Source: Symsagittifera roscoffensis (taxonomy: Eukaryota; Xenacoelomorpha; Acoela; Convolutidae). Taken from it: a stretch of 64,000 nucleotides of DNA. Below the pieces are notes generated by a model, which saw only the letters and a program-made list of their open reading frames with translations, ran no database searches and was not told where the DNA came from. A program made the position numbers and the translations under genes. The DNA lies in the NCBI RefSeq assembly GCF_963678635.1, contig NC_087066.1, positions 45,495,225 to 45,559,224 of the forward strand, in the 5' to 3' direction. Position 1 is the stretch's first letter. Every line of letters starts with the position of its first letter. Shown piece by piece: positions 60,923-64,000 of this stretch.

Positions 60923-61542
60923 CCAATAAAGCGAGCCAAGAAATGGCTGAAGAGATTGAGAAGTAGAGCAGGGAGTAAAACAAACGCGGTATTGACCTTA
61001 GCGAAAGCATCTCACCCGAGTGAAATTGGACAAGGAGACTGCTCGGTATCGGGTGGGGAGAAAAAGAAAACCTGATACCACCTATGTTATTATCAGGCTT
61101 GATCTCAACGGCCTCGAAATCTAAGAAGAATGCACGAACCTTGGCGGATACGAAGCTTGAAATGGAAGTCATCAGCCACTAGTATGGATCTGGTGGGCTT
61201 GATGACTATAAGCCCTCGCGAACAAACCTGGCATGGATGAAGGTGGAGGGACAACTCGGCGTGGTCGAGTACAGTCCGATCACAATACCTGACTCAGTCC
61301 ACATGGGTGATCCCGCCAGAGGCTATGTGGAGATGCTCAAGGCGAAGAATTCAGCGAGAGGGCACTTGATGGCCAGGAATGAAAAGAATGCCATGCAAGA
61401 ATACCTACAGGAATTGACAGAAAACTCTAATCTGAAACGAAAAGAGTATGGCACTGTGATGTCCTCGGAGGCGAATGAAATCGGGTTGGAGCAGTTGTTA
61501 ATAATCTCTTGGAGGGCGGCCCTCCAGATATACTTCGATTAA
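60923..61542 (+). pseudogene. Polyprotein segment, family unknown
   Basis: After broken frames at 60923-61230 with at least four stops, an open frame at 61237-61542 encodes a helical, charged region (ARNEKNAMQEYLQELTENSN). It ends at a TAA. No motif is recognised. Confidence 0.4.
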
Positions 61543-62860
61543 ACCATGCATGCGCTTGCGACGGTGGCAGCATACCTAGCTTTTCCATGTACGAGGACTG
61601 ACTTGCAAATGCGATTGGCTTGGTGCCTGATGGGAATCAAAAGATCAGAATTTGAATCTTGTAATGTATAAAAACCATTCGGCAAGGGGGAGTTGGACGT
61701 GAACGAATTTTTCTAACGGCTCTGCTGGAGTTATATCAGGACATGCCGCTGCTCATACCGAGTACAAAGAAAAATGATAAAGAAAGCTATCGCAGGCTGG
61801 AGGAAGTGAGAAGATAAGCCAACAAAGAGTTGAAAGTGAGCTGTGAGTCAATTGAGGCAGTCAGGGACCAGAAAGATTATGCAACCCTGGGGAAGCTGAA
61901 GTCATTTCAATGAGTATCCGGCATACTAGGAATAGCGTACAACCCCTTTGTGGATGAAGAGGCCTATTTTGACTATGAACAGGTCATAATCTTTGATTTC
62001 TGGATCGAGATAGTCAAAGAAACTGTCATGTTAATGGTGGAACAACCCAAACTGGGAATATTTTTGGAGGAATGAGTGGTTGAACCCTCGGTCCGCGAGC
62101 TGAAGGGGCAAGTGAGCTTTGAATGTGGTTCTTGGGACGGCCCCCTGAAGACCAGCTTACTCACCATGTGGGAGCTCACGAAGCCTTCATGGTGTCCACA
62201 CCCGAACGCCCCTTTTGATCTGGGATTTGACGGCAGATGTCGCATTGGATTTGGATGATGTCGCGGGTCTGCATGATTTGGCCGCGATACACCATCTGTT
62301 GGCCATGAAAGTAGCAAAGAAGAATGGCAAACCAGCCACGGAATCGTCCGAAGGAGGTTCTCCAAGTAATTGGTTGAAACAGGGCGCTCGTCTAGCTTCC
62401 AGTTGTGGGATGGAAGGACACGTATGTGGTACGGGCCATTGCCTAAATACGCTGAGTGAGCGACATAGTCAACTAGCTAAATTGTATGGAAAGCTAAGCA
62501 TGTCGGACAAGAGTGAAATGGAATTGATTGCGGACTGTCATGGAGTAACGGAAGTAAACTTGATTACTGTTTTGGGATTTTGCAGCATGACCAGCTCGAT
62601 CGAGTCGTTGGAACGCCTGGAGCGTGCCCATGGGCTAGTTACGTCCTTGAGTGTGGAAGTAGTGTTCCCTGGAGCGTTGCAAACGGAGCAAAAAATTGAA
62701 GGTTGGCGAGAAGCTCTTGAAAACGAAATGAATCTGAAGGACATTGAGGCTTATCATACGCCTACTGGCTCGAAGTATCTGATGGGTGCGAGCTCCGCAC
62801 CATATTGCAATAGTAAATACCCTACGCAAATGGTGGTGATGGATTCGAGGACGCAATAGG
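61543..62860 (+). pseudogene. Polyprotein segment, strongly broken then open
   Basis: The first 650 bp is readable only across stops (for example TALLELYQDMPLLIPS near 61715, then GIAYNPFVDEEAYFDYEQV near 61930). From 62215 to 62859 a frame of about 214 codons is open. It includes a Cys/His-rich patch, CGMEGHVCGTGHC (near 62404), which could bind metal, though spacing does not match a retroviral CCHC knuckle. A hydrophobic part (VNLITVLGFCSM) follows. Confidence 0.4.
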
Positions 62861-63938
62861 TGTTGATTGATCATTTCTTCTCGTACCAAAATGCGTGAGG
62901 TTGGCCAGAATGTCGGAGAAATCGTATGACCTAATGACGAAGATCATTCGGGCCGTCCCGAAGAGATCTGAAGGCGAGTTGCAGGACGTTGTGGGTGAAA
63001 ATTCCATGAGGTTGAGCGAGGGTAATGTGAGCAAACTCCAGAAAAAGAAGGCGAGCTGAGTGTTACCCGCCGAATTTCCCACCATTGATGAAAAAGACGA
63101 CGTACATCAATTATGACAGAAGTGGAACGGTTACTAGGAGCTTCAGGGTACCGGACCCGAAGGAACATCTTAATGACCCATGCGGAGTATCCTTCTCACT
63201 TCCCTGCCTGGCTCAGACGTTGTGGTACCCCAAGCGCGGGAATCTGGTGTTAGTATGGGACGTGAATGAGTTGTACTCCACGGGGTTGCCAGACCAAACC
63301 AGCCAGTGTCGATCGTGCTAGTTAGTGCCATGCTCGCGGTGAGATGGTTAGAAGCCAACGCGGGCACGAGCTAGCCGGAAATGACGATGCCGACGCCTGA
63401 GCAACTGAGCAGCGTGAAATGTAACCACACTTTGGATCTTTTCAGAACCACCTGCAAGATTCTGAGGATACCCAGAGCCAATGAAAGAGTATAGGCGAGA
63501 CAGAGGTTGATGCCTTGGTTCCGGGCAGATATGACGTCATGGATGTATGAACGCGCGAAGCTTCATATGTCCAGAAACACGGAAGTCTATCAACCTTTCC
63601 ATCTAGATATAGGAACGGGAGCCTACAAGAGAGTTTTCCTGACGCACAGGAACGCCGTCACCACTGCGGTGAGGCGAGTAGCTGGAACGCCTTGTGTTAC
63701 TGATCAAGAAAAGAAAGAGGTCTTACAAGCTGACCTAGAACGGAATGTGAGCCTGTGCCTACATAACAGCTTTTGCAGGAACCGGGAGCAGAAGGTGAAC
63801 GTGGATTCGCTGCCTTGTTGCAAACCGAGGTTGCTGGAGCAGGAACAATGGGGCACGGCCTGCAGCTCTGTTGACATATTGCAGAAAGTCCTGGAGGACA
63901 ATGAAACAGGAGAGCAGGAGCAAGAGGCAATGGAATGA
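62861..63938 (+). pseudogene. C-terminal part of the long decayed polyprotein
   Basis: Frames change near 63060, 63305 and 63490. The last frame, 63507-63938, ends with an acidic Glu/Gln-rich tail and a TGA at 63936. Readable pieces include NLVLVWDVNELYSTGLP and TCKILRIPRANERV. No protease, reverse transcriptase or integrase signature is present. The frame ends 13 bp before a GA microsatellite and a return to AT-rich sequence. Confidence 0.45.
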
Positions 63939-63949
63939 CGGATGGAAAT

Positions 63950-63951
<2 letters not shown>

Positions 63952-63984
<33 letters not shown>
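63952..63984 (+). repeat. GA dinucleotide microsatellite
   Basis: An (AG)n run of about 16 repeats directly follows the last coding frame of the GC-rich island. It is all-purine, so it could mark a polypurine tract or simply a simple repeat. The following 16 bases to the window end are AT-rich. Confidence 0.95.
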
Positions 63985-63987
<3 letters not shown>

Positions 63988-64000
63988 ACTTAATTGTCTT

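Overview
The window looks like nuclear DNA from an invertebrate animal. It has an intron-split rhodopsin-type receptor gene with GT-AG introns, large satellite arrays, terminal-inverted-repeat transposons and decayed retroelements, and no bacterial operon structure. The lineage cannot be fixed from sequence alone: the long AT-rich introns and the receptor would suit a nematode or another small invertebrate. About 80% of the window is AT-rich. The last 12.5 kb is visibly richer in GC.

Layout. 1-496 is a short AT-rich lead-in. 497-21003 is a composite satellite domain built from two unit types, A (about 1,045-1,057 bp) and B (about 2,130 bp). They share a module of about 167 bp and switch into each other through it. 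Each full B unit carries two non-autonomous transposons. 21004-30272 has no supported gene; it holds a tandem duplication of about 1.25 kb, a degenerate repeat with a period of about 85 bp, a palindromic decamer array, a tandem duplication of about 180 bp and an old diverged relative of unit A. 30273-37283 (minus strand) is the one intact-looking protein gene: a three-exon seven-transmembrane receptor of about 348 residues with matching splice phases. Its first intron holds a hAT-like non-autonomous element, which itself contains a diverged copy of a B-unit transposon. Upstream of the gene is a tRNA-like structured segment.

38.8-51.5 kb is strongly G/T-rich on the plus strand and carries decayed minus-strand coding sequence. 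Its clearest part is a broken Ty3/gypsy-type pol (reverse transcriptase, RNase H and integrase, in that order) at 49.9-47.0 kb. Near 42.7 kb there is a weaker candidate for a non-LTR reverse transcriptase remnant.

51.48-63.94 kb is an abruptly GC-richer plus-strand island of decayed retroelement coding sequence. It holds a Ty3-type integrase with its HHCC and DDE residues, followed by a C-terminal extension that looks like a TARG1/ALC1-type macrodomain. After an AT-rich gap of about 0.4 kb, at least 8.5 kb of frameshifted coding sequence begins with a coiled-coil, gag-like region and an SGNH (GDSL-type) hydrolase domain. Most of the rest of this sequence matches no family I recognise. The retroelement-borne macrodomain and SGNH domains are the most unusual content of the window. 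The receptor and the retroelements show no functional link; the window reads as a transposon-rich, gene-poor region around one receptor gene.
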